Below, piece after piece: positions 8,630-17,737 of a stretch of 64,000 nucleotides of DNA. Origin of the DNA: Longitalea luteola. Its GTDB lineage: Bacteria > Bacteroidota > Bacteroidia > Chitinophagales > Chitinophagaceae. Both the position numbers and the translations under genes were made by a program. Positions within the stretch are counted from its first letter, which is position 1. Each line of letters starts with the position of its first letter. The stretch covers positions 434,001-498,000 of the forward strand of contig NZ_JAFIQX010000004.1 in the NCBI RefSeq assembly GCF_017356035.1. The letters run 5' to 3'. The notes under the pieces are model-generated. The model saw nothing but the letters and a program-made list of their open reading frames with translations. It ran no database searches and was not told where the DNA came from.

Positions 8630-8645
8630 ATGTAACCGATTACAT
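8630..8645. promoter_or_regulatory. LacI-type operator palindrome 1
   Basis: ATGTAACCGATTACAT is a near-perfect palindrome centred on CG, the typical form of LacI-family operators. It lies 50 bp upstream of the GH11 start codon. It differs in one position from a second copy 69 bp further upstream. Confidence 0.65.
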
Positions 8646-8698
8646 AAATAAAGTTATAAACAACGTCTACATTCCCGTAGAGACAAGCGTATTGTAAT

Positions 8699-8714
8699 AT
8701 GTAACCGTTTACAT
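8699..8714. promoter_or_regulatory. LacI-type operator palindrome 2
   Basis: ATGTAACCGTTTACAT shares 15 of 16 bases with the copy at 8630-8645. The 69-bp centre spacing would allow DNA looping by a tetrameric repressor. No lacI gene is in the window, so the regulator would be encoded elsewhere. Confidence 0.65.
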
Positions 8715-8793
8715 TCAAATATCTATTCAGGATAAAAATAATTTTCAGGATGGCCTTTCAGGGCCATGACATGAGGAAAATCGATTATATCGA

Positions 8794-9753
8794 TCAGGAG
8801 ATCAGCCCTATTTTTTCAGAATGCGATTTGGCTTCGGCAGTACGTTCAAAGAGCAGGGTATGCACACCCTGTTGCTGTGCCCTTTGCAAAAGGCCGGCGG
8901 TCATTACAGCTTTTTCGGGCCGCACATTGCGAATGTAAATGGCGAAGATGCGTTGGGGGAATTTTGCGGCAATACCGGTATAGATCTCCGGATCTTTTTG
9001 AGAATTATCGCCGAGTAGAATAAATTGTTCTTTGGGAAACACGCTCAGCAAACGTTCAATACGTACCTGTTTACCGCCATGTTTTGTTTGTCCGCTCCGG
9101 AATAATTCCCATATTCTTTTCAACTCGCTTAATAAAAATATACCCTCAGCCATGCGATTGAACATAAAGAACTCAGTGAGGTAATCGTAGAGGTTCCATT
9201 CACTACTTGATACATAAAAGAAAGGGTTGGGTATATGGTCCTCCGTTTGCGCCTGTGCAAGCGCCTGGTAATATTCAGCCATGTGTTTGAACTGGCGGCG
9301 CGAATGCGGATGCCTGAGCAGCTCCCACATCCTTCGGAAGGTAGTGGCCGTATGAGAAACCATTACCGTATCATCGATATCGGAAACAAACACATACTGG
9401 GTGCTGTGGGGCACATACAACCTGCCGGTTCCGCTGGCAATAACGGCGCCTGCTTCATCGATACTATCAACCGTCACGTTATGCCAGCCTGCGTCCAATT
9501 CATATTCCGAGCTCCATTCAAACTTGAAAAATCCTTCATCGTCGGTAACCGTGAAAAATTCCTGGCTTCCCCAACGCAGCTTTACCCGGGTTTGGGGAAA
9601 AGGTTTCACAAAAAACAAACGCAGCAGATATAAAGCATTTACCAGTTTGTTTTTGGAATAATGGGTATGTTCAGCCGGTTGTTTTTTCAACACGTGCCCG
9701 TAAATGACCAGGTTCTTCGTATGGCCATACCCCTGGTATACTTTTATCTTCAT
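8794..9753 (-). CDS. APP1-type phosphatidate phosphatase (DUF2183)
   Basis: Predicted to dephosphorylate phosphatidate to diacylglycerol. The 319-residue protein has an N-terminal beta-rich domain (about 50-115; FFTVTDDEGFFKFEW) and a C-terminal HAD-like catalytic domain. The latter shows the DxDxT motif at 125-129 (SDIDDTV), then FFYVSSSEWNLYDYL and the acidic motif ILLGDNSQKDPEIY. This matches the APP1 catalytic family. The start is ATG 9751-9753. It is divergent from a diacylglycerol kinase gene, with only 48 bp between the two start codons, so two enzymes of opposite direction share a promoter region. Confidence 0.9.
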   Translation of the reverse strand: MKIKVYQGYGHTKNLVIYGHVLKKQPAEHTHYSKNKLVNALYLLRLFFVKPFPQTRVKLRWGSQEFFTVTDDEGFFKFEWSSEYELDAGWHNVTVDSIDEAGAVIASGTGRLYVPHSTQYVFVSDIDDTVMVSHTATTFRRMWELLRHPHSRRQFKHMAEYYQALAQAQTEDHIPNPFFYVSSSEWNLYDYLTEFFMFNRMAEGIFLLSELKRIWELFRSGQTKHGGKQVRIERLLSVFPKEQFILLGDNSQKDPEIYTGIAAKFPQRIFAIYIRNVRPEKAVMTAGLLQRAQQQGVHTLLFERTAEAKSHSEKIGLIS

Positions 9754-9801
9754 CGGCTTAAAGGATTTAATGACGTTAGCACTATATAACCGGTCACCAA
9801 T

Positions 9802-10677
9802 ATGTATACCAACCCGCCATTGAAATTGTTATTCATCATCAATGCCACTGCCGGTAAAACCAAACCGGACTGGGACCAAACTATCCGGCAATACTTCAAC
9901 AACAAACCTCACACCATAATAATTCATCATTTAAAAGCGCCATTCACCAGGGAACAAATACAGGAACAATACAAAACACACAGTCCAGACAGCATCATTT
10001 CAGTGGGCGGAGACGGCACCCTTAAACTGGTTGCAGAAAGCATGCTGAACAGTAATGTGCCCGTTGGAGTATTGCCTGCCGGTTCTGCCAATGGCATGGC
10101 CAAAGAACTGGGCATTGGCACCAATCCCGAAAAGGCATTGGACATCATTACACAAGGCAACATAAAAAATATTGATCTCATCCGCATTAATAATGAGCTG
10201 TGCATTCACCTGAGCGATATCGGCTTTAACGCTTTCGTAGTAAAGACCTTTGAAACGTTCAACAAACGAGGCATGTGGGGCTATATAAAAGCAGCCTTCA
10301 AGGTATTGTTCCGGCACCGCCATATGGAAGTGACCATTGCTGGCGAAAAGCAGGCCGTCAGGCGGAATGCCGCCATGGTAGTGCTTGCCAATGCCACTAA
10401 ATACGGCACCGGCGCCGTGATCAATCCAAATGGTAAACTGGATGACGGTAAATTCGAGATCGTTGTGATCAAAAAGATTGCTTTCAGTGAGATCATTAAA
10501 ATGATGATCACTCACAAAGAATTCGACCCGGCAAAAACAGAACTGTTCACCACCTCGGGCGTTGAAGTACATTCCAGGCACCGCGTGCATTTCCAGGTAG
10601 ATGGCGAGTACCTGGGCAAGATCTATTCCTTACAGGCTGAATGCCTGCCCGGCGTTTTACCGGTTATTGTTCCATAA
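9802..10677 (+). CDS. Diacylglycerol kinase / lipid kinase (DAGK catalytic domain)
   Basis: Phosphorylates diacylglycerol or a related lipid using ATP. The 291 residues match the DgkB/YegS/sphingosine-kinase family. The first strand and loop are INATAGKTKPDW (13-24), the nucleotide-binding GGDGT is at 69-73, and GVLPAGSANGMAKEL spans 89-103. A beta-sandwich C-terminal domain carries NATKYGTGAVINPNG and ends in VHFQVDGEYLG. There is no membrane anchor, so it acts at the cytoplasmic face. The ATG at 9802 is 48 bp from the divergent APP1 phosphatase start. Together they could set the phosphatidate to diacylglycerol balance. Confidence 0.92.
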   Translation: MYTNPPLKLLFIINATAGKTKPDWDQTIRQYFNNKPHTIIIHHLKAPFTREQIQEQYKTHSPDSIISVGGDGTLKLVAESMLNSNVPVGVLPAGSANGMAKELGIGTNPEKALDIITQGNIKNIDLIRINNELCIHLSDIGFNAFVVKTFETFNKRGMWGYIKAAFKVLFRHRHMEVTIAGEKQAVRRNAAMVVLANATKYGTGAVINPNGKLDDGKFEIVVIKKIAFSEIIKMMITHKEFDPAKTELFTTSGVEVHSRHRVHFQVDGEYLGKIYSLQAECLPGVLPVIVP

Positions 10678-10772
10678 CCAATCTCTAAAAATACATCACT
10701 TGAGAATTGTATTAGTGGTCGCAGGCGTTTTTTACGTATTTATAATCTATACGTAAACATATACCCGCTAAC

Positions 10773-12248
10773 ATGAAACGACTGTTCATCGTTGCCGGCG
10801 CCCTGGCGCTGATGCAACTATCATCTGCCCAAACAGATACCAACAAGGTTACGATCAACTGGAACCATACGATCACCGTATCAAAAACAACACCTACCCT
10901 GCAGCTGGTAGAAAATCCGATGGTGCGGCCAGGTTCGCCCATTCATAAGAATACGTTCAAGGCATTGAAGGAACTCGACGCCGACTATGTTCGCTATGTA
11001 CCCTGGTTTCCTTACCCTAAAATGGCGGTAGCCGAACTGCAACCACCTACCAGCAATAAAACCTTTTGGGACTTTACCTATCTCGACAGCACCATGGCCG
11101 CTTTCATGGAAGCAACGAAAGGACATTCACCCGTTATCAACTTCAGCACCACACCCGCCTGGATGTGGGCAACTGCCAAACCGGTGAAATACCCAGATGA
11201 CCCCTATGGATTATGCTGGGACTATAACCAGGGTAAGGAATTGCGCGATACAACGATGAAAGAGTTGACCGGTTACTTTTCCCGTTTGTTCAGCTGGTAT
11301 ACAAAAGGTGGATTTACGGATGAGTTGGGTGTATACCATAAATCAGGACACCATTACAATATTGCTTACTGGGAAGTACTTAACGAACCCGACCTCGAAC
11401 ATCATATACCTGTTCAATTGTACACAAAAATGTACGATGCCATTGTGGGTGAACTGAAGAAAATTTCACCACAAACAAAATTTATCGGACTTTCCCTTGC
11501 CCATGTACGCGACCCTGCGTATTTTGAATACTTCCTCAATCCTAAAAACCATAAACCAGGTATCCCGCTGGAAGGCATCTCCTATCACCATTATTCAAGA
11601 CCTTCCTTCCCACAGCAAACTATTGACGCTTACCAATACACGTTTTTTGAAAGTGCAGAATCGTTTCTCGATAAAGTGCGGTATATCGAAAACATAAGAA
11701 AAAGGCTGGCGCCACAGGTATTTACTCACATCAATGAAATAGGCGTGATCCTGCGTTCGGCGCGGGAATCGGGCCCCATACATGAAGACTACTGGAACCT
11801 GGCCGGCGCCATGTATGCTTATATATTTCTCGAGTTAACCAAAATTGGTATCGATGTGGCAGGTGAATCACAACTGGTAGGTTATCCCACCCAGTTCCCC
11901 GACGTAAGTATGATGAACTGGGAAAATGGAAACCCCAATGCCCGTTACTGGGTGCTGCGATTGCTGAAAGAGAATTTCGGTGCAGGTGATCTACTGGTTA
12001 ATACCACCTGCAAAGGAAAAGGCGGTTATGTAGCAGCGCAAGGCATTAAAACAAAACAGGGACAAAAGATACTCCTGATCAATAAACACAATACAGCGGC
12101 CGCAGTGTTGTTACCGGCGACAGTAAACAACGGTATCATAAGGCAGGTAGATGTGAACACCCGTGAGAACCCGCCTGCATTAACTACTTTCACCGGTAAT
12201 ATGATCACCTTGCAGCCATTTTCAGTGGCTGTGGTAGAGATGAAATGA
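10773..12248 (+). CDS. GH39-like glycoside hydrolase (clan GH-A), exported
   Basis: A 491-residue exported protein with a signal peptide at residues 1-19 (LSSA-Q). The core resembles GH39 beta-xylosidase/iduronidase enzymes: YVRYVPWFPYPKMAV early, INFSTTPAWMW, and the clan GH-A acid/base motif YWEVLNEPD with E205. A candidate nucleophile E322 sits in VFTHINEIGV. A small beta-domain follows from about 415 (KILLINKHN...QPFSVAVVEMK). Substrate is uncertain; xylosides would fit the nearby GH11 but that is inference. The gene is monocistronic with a 95-bp upstream gap after the lipid kinase. Confidence 0.8.
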   Translation: MKRLFIVAGALALMQLSSAQTDTNKVTINWNHTITVSKTTPTLQLVENPMVRPGSPIHKNTFKALKELDADYVRYVPWFPYPKMAVAELQPPTSNKTFWDFTYLDSTMAAFMEATKGHSPVINFSTTPAWMWATAKPVKYPDDPYGLCWDYNQGKELRDTTMKELTGYFSRLFSWYTKGGFTDELGVYHKSGHHYNIAYWEVLNEPDLEHHIPVQLYTKMYDAIVGELKKISPQTKFIGLSLAHVRDPAYFEYFLNPKNHKPGIPLEGISYHHYSRPSFPQQTIDAYQYTFFESAESFLDKVRYIENIRKRLAPQVFTHINEIGVILRSARESGPIHEDYWNLAGAMYAYIFLELTKIGIDVAGESQLVGYPTQFPDVSMMNWENGNPNARYWVLRLLKENFGAGDLLVNTTCKGKGGYVAAQGIKTKQGQKILLINKHNTAAAVLLPATVNNGIIRQVDVNTRENPPALTTFTGNMITLQPFSVAVVEMK

Positions 12249-12310
12249 CCCCATGGTATGGATTTTTTAGCGGTTTTCCTGTAACTGCTGTAACATAAAC
12301 AGTGAAACAG

Positions 12311-13249
12311 ATGAACCGGTTAAAAACCATATGGAAAGTACTTGTACAGTCTTTCAAAAGTTTCATGGAGGACAAAATTCTAAAATTCAGTGCTGCACTG
12401 GCTTACACCACTGTATTTTCATTTGGACCTTTACTGGTGGTAATTATCTTTTTATGTAGTTTCTTTTTGGGTCAGGAAGCTGTACAGGGCGAAATTTACC
12501 GGCAGTTGCAACAATTTGTTGGGAAGGATGCGGCGCTGCAGTTGCAAACAATTATCCAGAATGCATCATTGAGCGGCAAAGGCAGGATCGCCGCTGTGAT
12601 CGGGGTTATAACATTACTGTTTAGTGCAACGGCAGTATTTGCGGAAATACAGGATTCCATCAATACGATCTGGGGGTTTAAGGCAAAACCCAACAAAGGC
12701 TTATGGCCGATCATCAGGAACCGCTTCTTATCTTTTTCCGTGATCGTAAGCCTGGGCTTTTTATTACTTGTTTCCCTGGCCATAACCAGTGTCATTGAAG
12801 GGTTGAACAATCGATTAAAGGCTTTTTTCCCCGATGTAACCCTAATAGTTTTCTATATTTTAAATCTGGTTATTTCCTTTGTTGTTATCACTTCCCTGTT
12901 TATGCTCATCTTTAAAGTGCTGCCTGATGCAAAAACCAAATGGAAAGATGTAATGCCAGGCGCCATTGCTTCGGGCATTTTATTTATGATCGGTAAATTT
13001 GCCATTTCATTTTATATTGGACAAAGTAATATTGGTACTACCTATGGCGCCGCCGGATCACTTGTGATCTTACTTCTTTGGGTTTATTATTCCGCCATAA
13101 TCTTATACCTGGGTGCTGAATTTGCCAAAGCATGGAGCGCCCAAAAGGGCACTTCCATTCAACCCAATGATTATGCCGTGGCTTTGAAAAAAGTGGAAAT
13201 AGAGACCGACAAGGACAATAAAACTACAGTAAAAGAGAACAGTAAATAG
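12311..13249 (+). CDS. YihY/virulence factor BrkB family membrane protein
   Basis: An integral membrane protein of about 312 residues with around six transmembrane helices. Family features are the N-terminal SFKSFMEDKILKFSAALAYTTVF, a central NTIWGF, VLPDAKTKWKDVMPGA and the GAAGSLVILLLWVYYSA helix. The family was once labelled ribonuclease BN, which is wrong for this fold. The true role is unknown; transport has been suggested. A GTG at 12302 is an alternative start three codons upstream. The tail after residue 280 is charged and cytoplasmic. A bidirectional terminator follows. Confidence 0.9.
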   Translation: MNRLKTIWKVLVQSFKSFMEDKILKFSAALAYTTVFSFGPLLVVIIFLCSFFLGQEAVQGEIYRQLQQFVGKDAALQLQTIIQNASLSGKGRIAAVIGVITLLFSATAVFAEIQDSINTIWGFKAKPNKGLWPIIRNRFLSFSVIVSLGFLLLVSLAITSVIEGLNNRLKAFFPDVTLIVFYILNLVISFVVITSLFMLIFKVLPDAKTKWKDVMPGAIASGILFMIGKFAISFYIGQSNIGTTYGAAGSLVILLLWVYYSAIILYLGAEFAKAWSAQKGTSIQPNDYAVALKKVEIETDKDNKTTVKENSK

Positions 13250-13271
13250 GAAGCACGGTTTGTACTTTTTG

Positions 13272-13302
13272 AGGCGTGGCACATTTTAAATGTACCACGC
13301 CT
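13272..13302. terminator. Bidirectional terminator between convergent genes
   Basis: Stem AGGCGTGG (13272-13279) with CCACGCCT (13295-13302), extended inside by ACATT/AATGT around one mismatch. T-rich flanks on the plus strand and A-rich flanks on the other side would serve both the yihY-like and the yeiH-like transcripts. Confidence 0.7.
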
Positions 13303-13325
13303 TTATTAACCATGCCACTGTTTCA

Positions 13326-14693
13326 TTACTCAATATCCGGAACCGCAAACAGCACACCGCCAAACAACAGGTAAGCCCATAACAGGGTCCAGAGAATATT
13401 AAACACCTGCGCTACTATAAATGCCAGCGCCGGCCGGCCGCCTTCCGTTTTTACCAGGTCGGTAAAACGGGCTTCCAATCCAATGGAAACAAATGCCAGC
13501 GCAAACCATACCGTGCGCAGCCCTTTCAATGGACCGGCCACCTCTTTGGTAACGGCTGCAGGTATCAAAAACGAAAAGATCAGCGAAGCTGCAATGAAAC
13601 CAAGCACGAACTTGGGAAACCGTTCCCATACTACGCCCAGCCCTGGTTTTTCGGAGCCTTGTCTGGAGGGATCTTTTCTGTACGTCCACCAAAGGGCAAT
13701 GAAAAAAGCGGCAATCCCGATCAATACGTTCTGCGAAAATTTTACGATCACCCCTACTTTGGAGGCTTTAGGGCCCACCAGTTCCGCTGCTGCCGAAACG
13801 GAAGCCGTGGTATCCAGTGTACCACCCAGCCAGGCGCCGCCTGCTATTTCGGGTATGTTCAACAGTTTGATCAACCAGGGTTGAATTACCAGCATGGGAA
13901 TGGCTACCAGTAATACCAGCGTGGTCACATAAGACAGTTTCTTTTTATCGCCTTTGATAGCGCCGCTGGCCACAATGGCTGCCGACACGCCGCAGATGGC
14001 TACTGCCGATGACAGTATTACGCCAAACTCATCATCCACCTTTAATTTCCGGCAGATCCATAAGGCCACGAACCAAACGGCAAGCACCACCAGCACCGAC
14101 TGCAAAATACCCGGTGCACCGGCTTTGATAATATCGTTGAACAAGATGCTGGCGCCATAGATCACCAGGCCTGTTTTAATAAAAAATTCGGAACGGGCGG
14201 CTTCTTTGAGCCAAACCGGAATGCGGGTGAGATTACCGATCAACAACCCCAATACCAGCGCAAAGACCACATATTCCAGTCCATAATAAGAGATGGTACT
14301 GTTACCTTCTATAATAAGCGCTGCGATGGCCAGCAAATACACCAGGGAGAAACCGGCCGCATAATTTTTAATGCTGCCACCCGACAACCGGATAGCCACA
14401 CCGGAGAGCACCAGGAACAACAACCCGGTTTGAACGATCAATATGATATTTTTACCGGAGAATACTTTGGTCGCCAGGTCGCTGGTATTTTCCCATTGAT
14501 ATGTTGGCAGCGGGAATTTGAAACCAGCCACCAAAGTGGTTAATGCCAGGATGGCTACAATAACAACACTCCCTATCAATATGGCCCAGCCATCTTCCGT
14601 AAAATTGCTGAATACTGACCGTTTGGTGGCAGTGGATTGACTGACGTTTTTGTTAACAGTTGCATTTTCTGCGTTCATGTGCTGGTACGACAT
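13326..14693 (-). CDS. YeiH/UPF0324-family putative sulfate or sulfite exporter
   Basis: A 455-residue membrane protein with an N-terminal cytoplasmic stretch of about 30 residues and roughly ten to eleven hydrophobic helices. It shows YeiH-family blocks: FFIKTGLVIYGASILF, AICGVSAAIVASGAI, GGTLDTTASVSAAAE and a C-terminal FVSIGLEARFTDL. The family is annotated as putative sulfate exporter; direct biochemistry is sparse. It lies 44 bp downstream of the FAD oxidoreductase at the end of the sulfur-related locus, where export of sulfite or sulfate would make sense. Start ATG 14691-14693; the next Met (residue 6) is also possible. Confidence 0.88.
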   Translation of the reverse strand: MSYQHMNAENATVNKNVSQSTATKRSVFSNFTEDGWAILIGSVVIVAILALTTLVAGFKFPLPTYQWENTSDLATKVFSGKNIILIVQTGLLFLVLSGVAIRLSGGSIKNYAAGFSLVYLLAIAALIIEGNSTISYYGLEYVVFALVLGLLIGNLTRIPVWLKEAARSEFFIKTGLVIYGASILFNDIIKAGAPGILQSVLVVLAVWFVALWICRKLKVDDEFGVILSSAVAICGVSAAIVASGAIKGDKKKLSYVTTLVLLVAIPMLVIQPWLIKLLNIPEIAGGAWLGGTLDTTASVSAAAELVGPKASKVGVIVKFSQNVLIGIAAFFIALWWTYRKDPSRQGSEKPGLGVVWERFPKFVLGFIAASLIFSFLIPAAVTKEVAGPLKGLRTVWFALAFVSIGLEARFTDLVKTEGGRPALAFIVAQVFNILWTLLWAYLLFGGVLFAVPDIE

Positions 14694-14737
14694 GTTATTT
14701 TGTTTGTTAGCTTGGGGAATCCCGTTAGATTATTAAT

Positions 14738-16165
14738 TTATATTTTAATTGAAAAAATTTCCTGCAGTGCTTTGCGGGCAGCATGAAAACCACACATACC
14801 ATGCACGCCGCCGCCGGGCGGTGTGGAAGAAGAACAGATGTAGATCCCTTTTGCGGGTGTGGTATATGGAGACCAGCGCATGGCGGGACGCGTATACAAC
14901 TGTCTCAGATCGATGATGCCGCCATTTATATCTCCTCCAATATAATTAGGGTTATAAGTTTCCATTTGTGCGGTGTTCATGGTATGCCTGGCCAGAATAC
15001 AATCTTTAAAACCTGGCGCAAAGCGCTCCACCTGGTTCTCAATGGCGGTTGTCATATCAACCGTTGAGCCATGGGGCACATGACAGTAAGCCCAGGCGGT
15101 ATGTTTATTGGCAGGCGCCCGTGAAATATCGAAAAGGCTTGGTTGCGCCAGCAGCACAAATGGTTTTTCCGGATGAATACCAACGGATGATAACCGTTCA
15201 CTTTCCATGATCTCATCTATTTTGTTGCCAATGTGCACGGTGCCAGCCTGCCGGCATTCCGGAGCCGTAAAAGGAATTGGCTCTCGCAACGCCCAATCAA
15301 TTTTAAAAACACCCATCCCATACCGGTACCGTTGCAACTGCCTGGTATAAAATGAGGAGAACCGGTTACCGGCTATTTGCAGTAACTGCCGGGGTGTAAC
15401 GTCGAGCAACACTGCTTTTGATGCCGGCAACTGATCGAGCGAGCGCACATAATTGCCGGTCTCAATTTTTCCACCGATGGAGAGAAAATAAGAAGCCATT
15501 GCGTTGGCAATGGAAATGGAACCACCTTTGGGCAATGGCCATCCTTTTAAATGACCTGCAGCCATCAAAACCAGGCTGATAGCCGATGTGGCCGCATTCG
15601 TCAATGGCTGTATGGAATGCGCCGCCATGCCGCCCCAAAGGCCTTTTGCTTTGTCCGTGCGAAATTTACCGGAAAGATAACTGGCCGAGGTCAATGCCTT
15701 CAAACCGAATTGCGCCAGGAGCCATGGATGCCTGGGAAACTGTAAGGGTCCCAGTATATCAGCGGCGATCTGAGGCCAGCTCTGCAGCAAGGGTTGTATC
15801 AGCTTAGTATAGTTGTGTTCGTCTTCGCCAAGTAACCGGGCAGTTTCAGTAAACGATTGTTTTAATACAGCCGCACTGCCATCATCAAAAGGATGCGCCG
15901 CAGCTATATCGGGATAGATAAACTCCAATCCATGTTCCTGTAGTGGCAAGGTTGATAAAAACGGAGAAGCGACTGCCATGGGATGGATAGCCGAACAAAT
16001 ATCGTGCAGATAACCGGGCAATGTAATTTCAGCGGTGCGCAATCCGCCCCCGATCGTTTCCTTACCTTCCAGCAGCAACACCTTTACCCCTGCCTGCTGC
16101 AGCGTGACAGCCGCTGATAATCCATTGGGCCCTGAACCTACTACTATTGCATCGTATGTGTTCAA
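14738..16165 (-). CDS. Phytoene-desaturase-like NAD(P)/FAD-dependent oxidoreductase
   Basis: A 475-residue flavoprotein of the phytoene dehydrogenase-related group (COG1233). The N-terminus has the FAD dinucleotide-binding motif IVVGSGPNGLSAA (7-19), then LLLEGKETIGGGLRT and HDICSAIHPMA. The C-terminus has GGDINGG and the second FAD contact STPPGGGVHGMCG. The only start giving the motif at the expected distance is TTG 16163-16165; no upstream in-frame ATG exists. It lies 192 bp downstream of the sulfite-oxidase-like gene, across a repeat-filled gap, so cotranscription is uncertain. No other carotenoid genes are present. Substrate unknown. Confidence 0.85.
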   Translation of the reverse strand: MNTYDAIVVGSGPNGLSAAVTLQQAGVKVLLLEGKETIGGGLRTAEITLPGYLHDICSAIHPMAVASPFLSTLPLQEHGLEFIYPDIAAAHPFDDGSAAVLKQSFTETARLLGEDEHNYTKLIQPLLQSWPQIAADILGPLQFPRHPWLLAQFGLKALTSASYLSGKFRTDKAKGLWGGMAAHSIQPLTNAATSAISLVLMAAGHLKGWPLPKGGSISIANAMASYFLSIGGKIETGNYVRSLDQLPASKAVLLDVTPRQLLQIAGNRFSSFYTRQLQRYRYGMGVFKIDWALREPIPFTAPECRQAGTVHIGNKIDEIMESERLSSVGIHPEKPFVLLAQPSLFDISRAPANKHTAWAYCHVPHGSTVDMTTAIENQVERFAPGFKDCILARHTMNTAQMETYNPNYIGGDINGGIIDLRQLYTRPAMRWSPYTTPAKGIYICSSSTPPGGGVHGMCGFHAARKALQEIFSIKI

Positions 16166-16176
16166 TACTCTAAAAT

Positions 16177-16354
16177 TTCTGATTTCTGATTTCTGATTTC
16201 GAGATTTTGAGATTTTGAGATTTCCCTCACGCTAAGCTCTCCTGCAAATCTCAAGACCCATTAACTCAATAACTCATAAACTCAATAACTGAATAACTGA
16301 ATAACTCAATAACTGAATAACTCAATAACTGAATAACTCAATAACTCAATAACT
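16177..16354. repeat. Two short-period repeat tracts (TTTCTGA/GATTTTGA and AACTCAATAACTGAAT)
   Basis: 16177-16223 is built from TTTCTGA and GATTTTGA units. 16261-16354 is built from about ten copies of a roughly 9-10 bp unit alternating AATAACTCA and AATAACTGA. Both fill the gap between the FAD oxidoreductase start and the stop of the sulfite-oxidase-like gene. The GATTTTGA unit recurs at 61619-61668. Confidence 0.85.
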
Positions 16355-16357
16355 ATA

Positions 16358-17620
16358 TCAACTAAGCGGTTTATTGATAACGCGTCCGTCACGTTGGATG
16401 ATCCATGACGTGATTGGATTAAGGTGATACCCGCCCATGTCTGCACCACGGGCTTCTTTTAGCTGTTTCATTGAGGGTTGTATATAACCGGTTTCATCAA
16501 TGGCACGGCTCATGATCTCGGCTTCACCACCCTTCCATTGCCACAAATAACGGAAAGCCGTATGGGCTTTGTCAAGCACCGGCGACTGCAAGACTGCTGT
16601 CTTCCATGTGCTGCCGCCATCGGTGCTTACTTCCACCTTATAAATTTTCCCCCGGCCACTCCAGGCGATGCCCCTGATCTCCATCCAGCCTTTTTGAATT
16701 TGTTGCGGATACGCCGGGTACGTTATGATCGACCGGGCATCCATCACAAAACTGAATTGCCTGATCTTGCCACCCTTCACCGATTCGGTGTACTTCGAAG
16801 TTTCTTCCCGCGTCATAAACGGCTGATCCGATAATTCTATCCGTCTTAACCATTTAACACTGGTATTCCCTTCCCAACCTGGCAGCAATAATCTGGCCGG
16901 ATAACCCTGCTCAGGCCGGATAGCTTCACCATTCTGTGCATAGGCGATCATGGCATCTTGCCACCCTTTGTTAACTGGTATACTGCGCGTCATTACTGCC
17001 GCATCGGATCCTTCTGCGAGGAACCAGCTGGCTTTCGATTTAACACCCACTTCGCGGAACAGGGTCGACAACATTACGCCTGTCCACTCGCTTTGACTGG
17101 TGAGGCCGCAGATCTCCTGCGGTGTAAGCGTTTCCCTGCCCCCCCTGTAGTTACCGGAACATTCCAGGAAAAAGACCCTGGTCACTGATGGAAAACGTTT
17201 CAGATCGGCCAGGGTGAACACCAATGGCTTTTCTACCATGCCATGTATGGTGAGCGTATAGCTGTGCGGATCGATCAAGGGCACGCCGGCATGATGCCGC
17301 TCGTAATGCAGATCAGCCGGTGTAATGGTTCCATACAGGTCCTGCAAAGGTGTGCGCGACGAAGTATCTGAAGGTTTCTTTATGGGTTTTTCAAACTTCG
17401 ACCGCGTTCCCAGTTCACCAGGTGGCGGTCCCAGTACTTTTGTAGGATCACTTATTTTCATCTCAGCCTGGGTTATGGCCTTTTGCACTATCTGCCCATA
17501 CGATGATCGCAATAACACTACTGCGGCTGTAGCAGCACCACCCAGTAATATTCGTCTACTTATTGGCCTACCCCCGGATGCCGTTTGTTCCTGGCTTATT
17601 TTATTTGTATTGTCTGCCAT
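16358..17620 (-). CDS. Molybdopterin-dependent sulfite oxidase/dehydrogenase (SoxC/SorA-like), Tat-exported
   Basis: Predicted to oxidise sulfite, or a related oxyanion, to sulfate in the periplasm and pass electrons to cytochrome c. The 420-residue protein has a twin-arginine signal SRRILLGG (21-28) followed by a hydrophobic stretch. The Mo-cofactor domain shows ERHHAGVP (107-114) and the molybdenum-ligating Cys154 in FFLECSGN. A C-terminal dimerisation domain follows from about residue 300 (IRGIAWSGRGKIYKVEVSTDGG). It lies directly downstream of a c-type cytochrome gene, the classical SoxCD/SorAB pairing. The 106-bp gap between them holds repeats. It could act on substrates other than sulfite, for example sulfur bound to a carrier. 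Confidence 0.92.
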   Translation of the reverse strand: MADNTNKISQEQTASGGRPISRRILLGGAATAAVVLLRSSYGQIVQKAITQAEMKISDPTKVLGPPPGELGTRSKFEKPIKKPSDTSSRTPLQDLYGTITPADLHYERHHAGVPLIDPHSYTLTIHGMVEKPLVFTLADLKRFPSVTRVFFLECSGNYRGGRETLTPQEICGLTSQSEWTGVMLSTLFREVGVKSKASWFLAEGSDAAVMTRSIPVNKGWQDAMIAYAQNGEAIRPEQGYPARLLLPGWEGNTSVKWLRRIELSDQPFMTREETSKYTESVKGGKIRQFSFVMDARSIITYPAYPQQIQKGWMEIRGIAWSGRGKIYKVEVSTDGGSTWKTAVLQSPVLDKAHTAFRYLWQWKGGEAEIMSRAIDETGYIQPSMKQLKEARGADMGGYHLNPITSWIIQRDGRVINKPLS

Positions 17621-17667
17621 TAATCTGTTTTTAAAATTCCAGCATTGTATTACCTTATCATGGACTT

Positions 17668-17737
17668 ATCCCGGCTTCAGTCGGGATCATCATATCATCA
17701 CATCATCCTATTATCAAATTATCATATTATCTTATTT
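17668..17737. repeat. Hairpin and ATTATCA-type repeat in the cytochrome/sulfite-oxidase gap
   Basis: An inverted repeat (ATCCCG 17668-17673, CGGGAT 17682-17687) is followed by CATCATATCATCACATCATC and ATTATCAAATTATCATATTATC words. The latter belong to the same family as tracts at 51515-51670 and 59905-60072. Confidence 0.65.

Noticed and set aside
12311-13249. Ribonuclease BN label for the YihY-like protein
   Set aside because: The membrane topology fits YihY/BrkB, which is not the tRNA-processing RNase BN; the old label is a known misannotation.
16177-16354. Possible CRISPR array
   Set aside because: Units are about 8-10 bp without spacers of regular length, so this is simple repeat DNA. 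No cas genes nearby.
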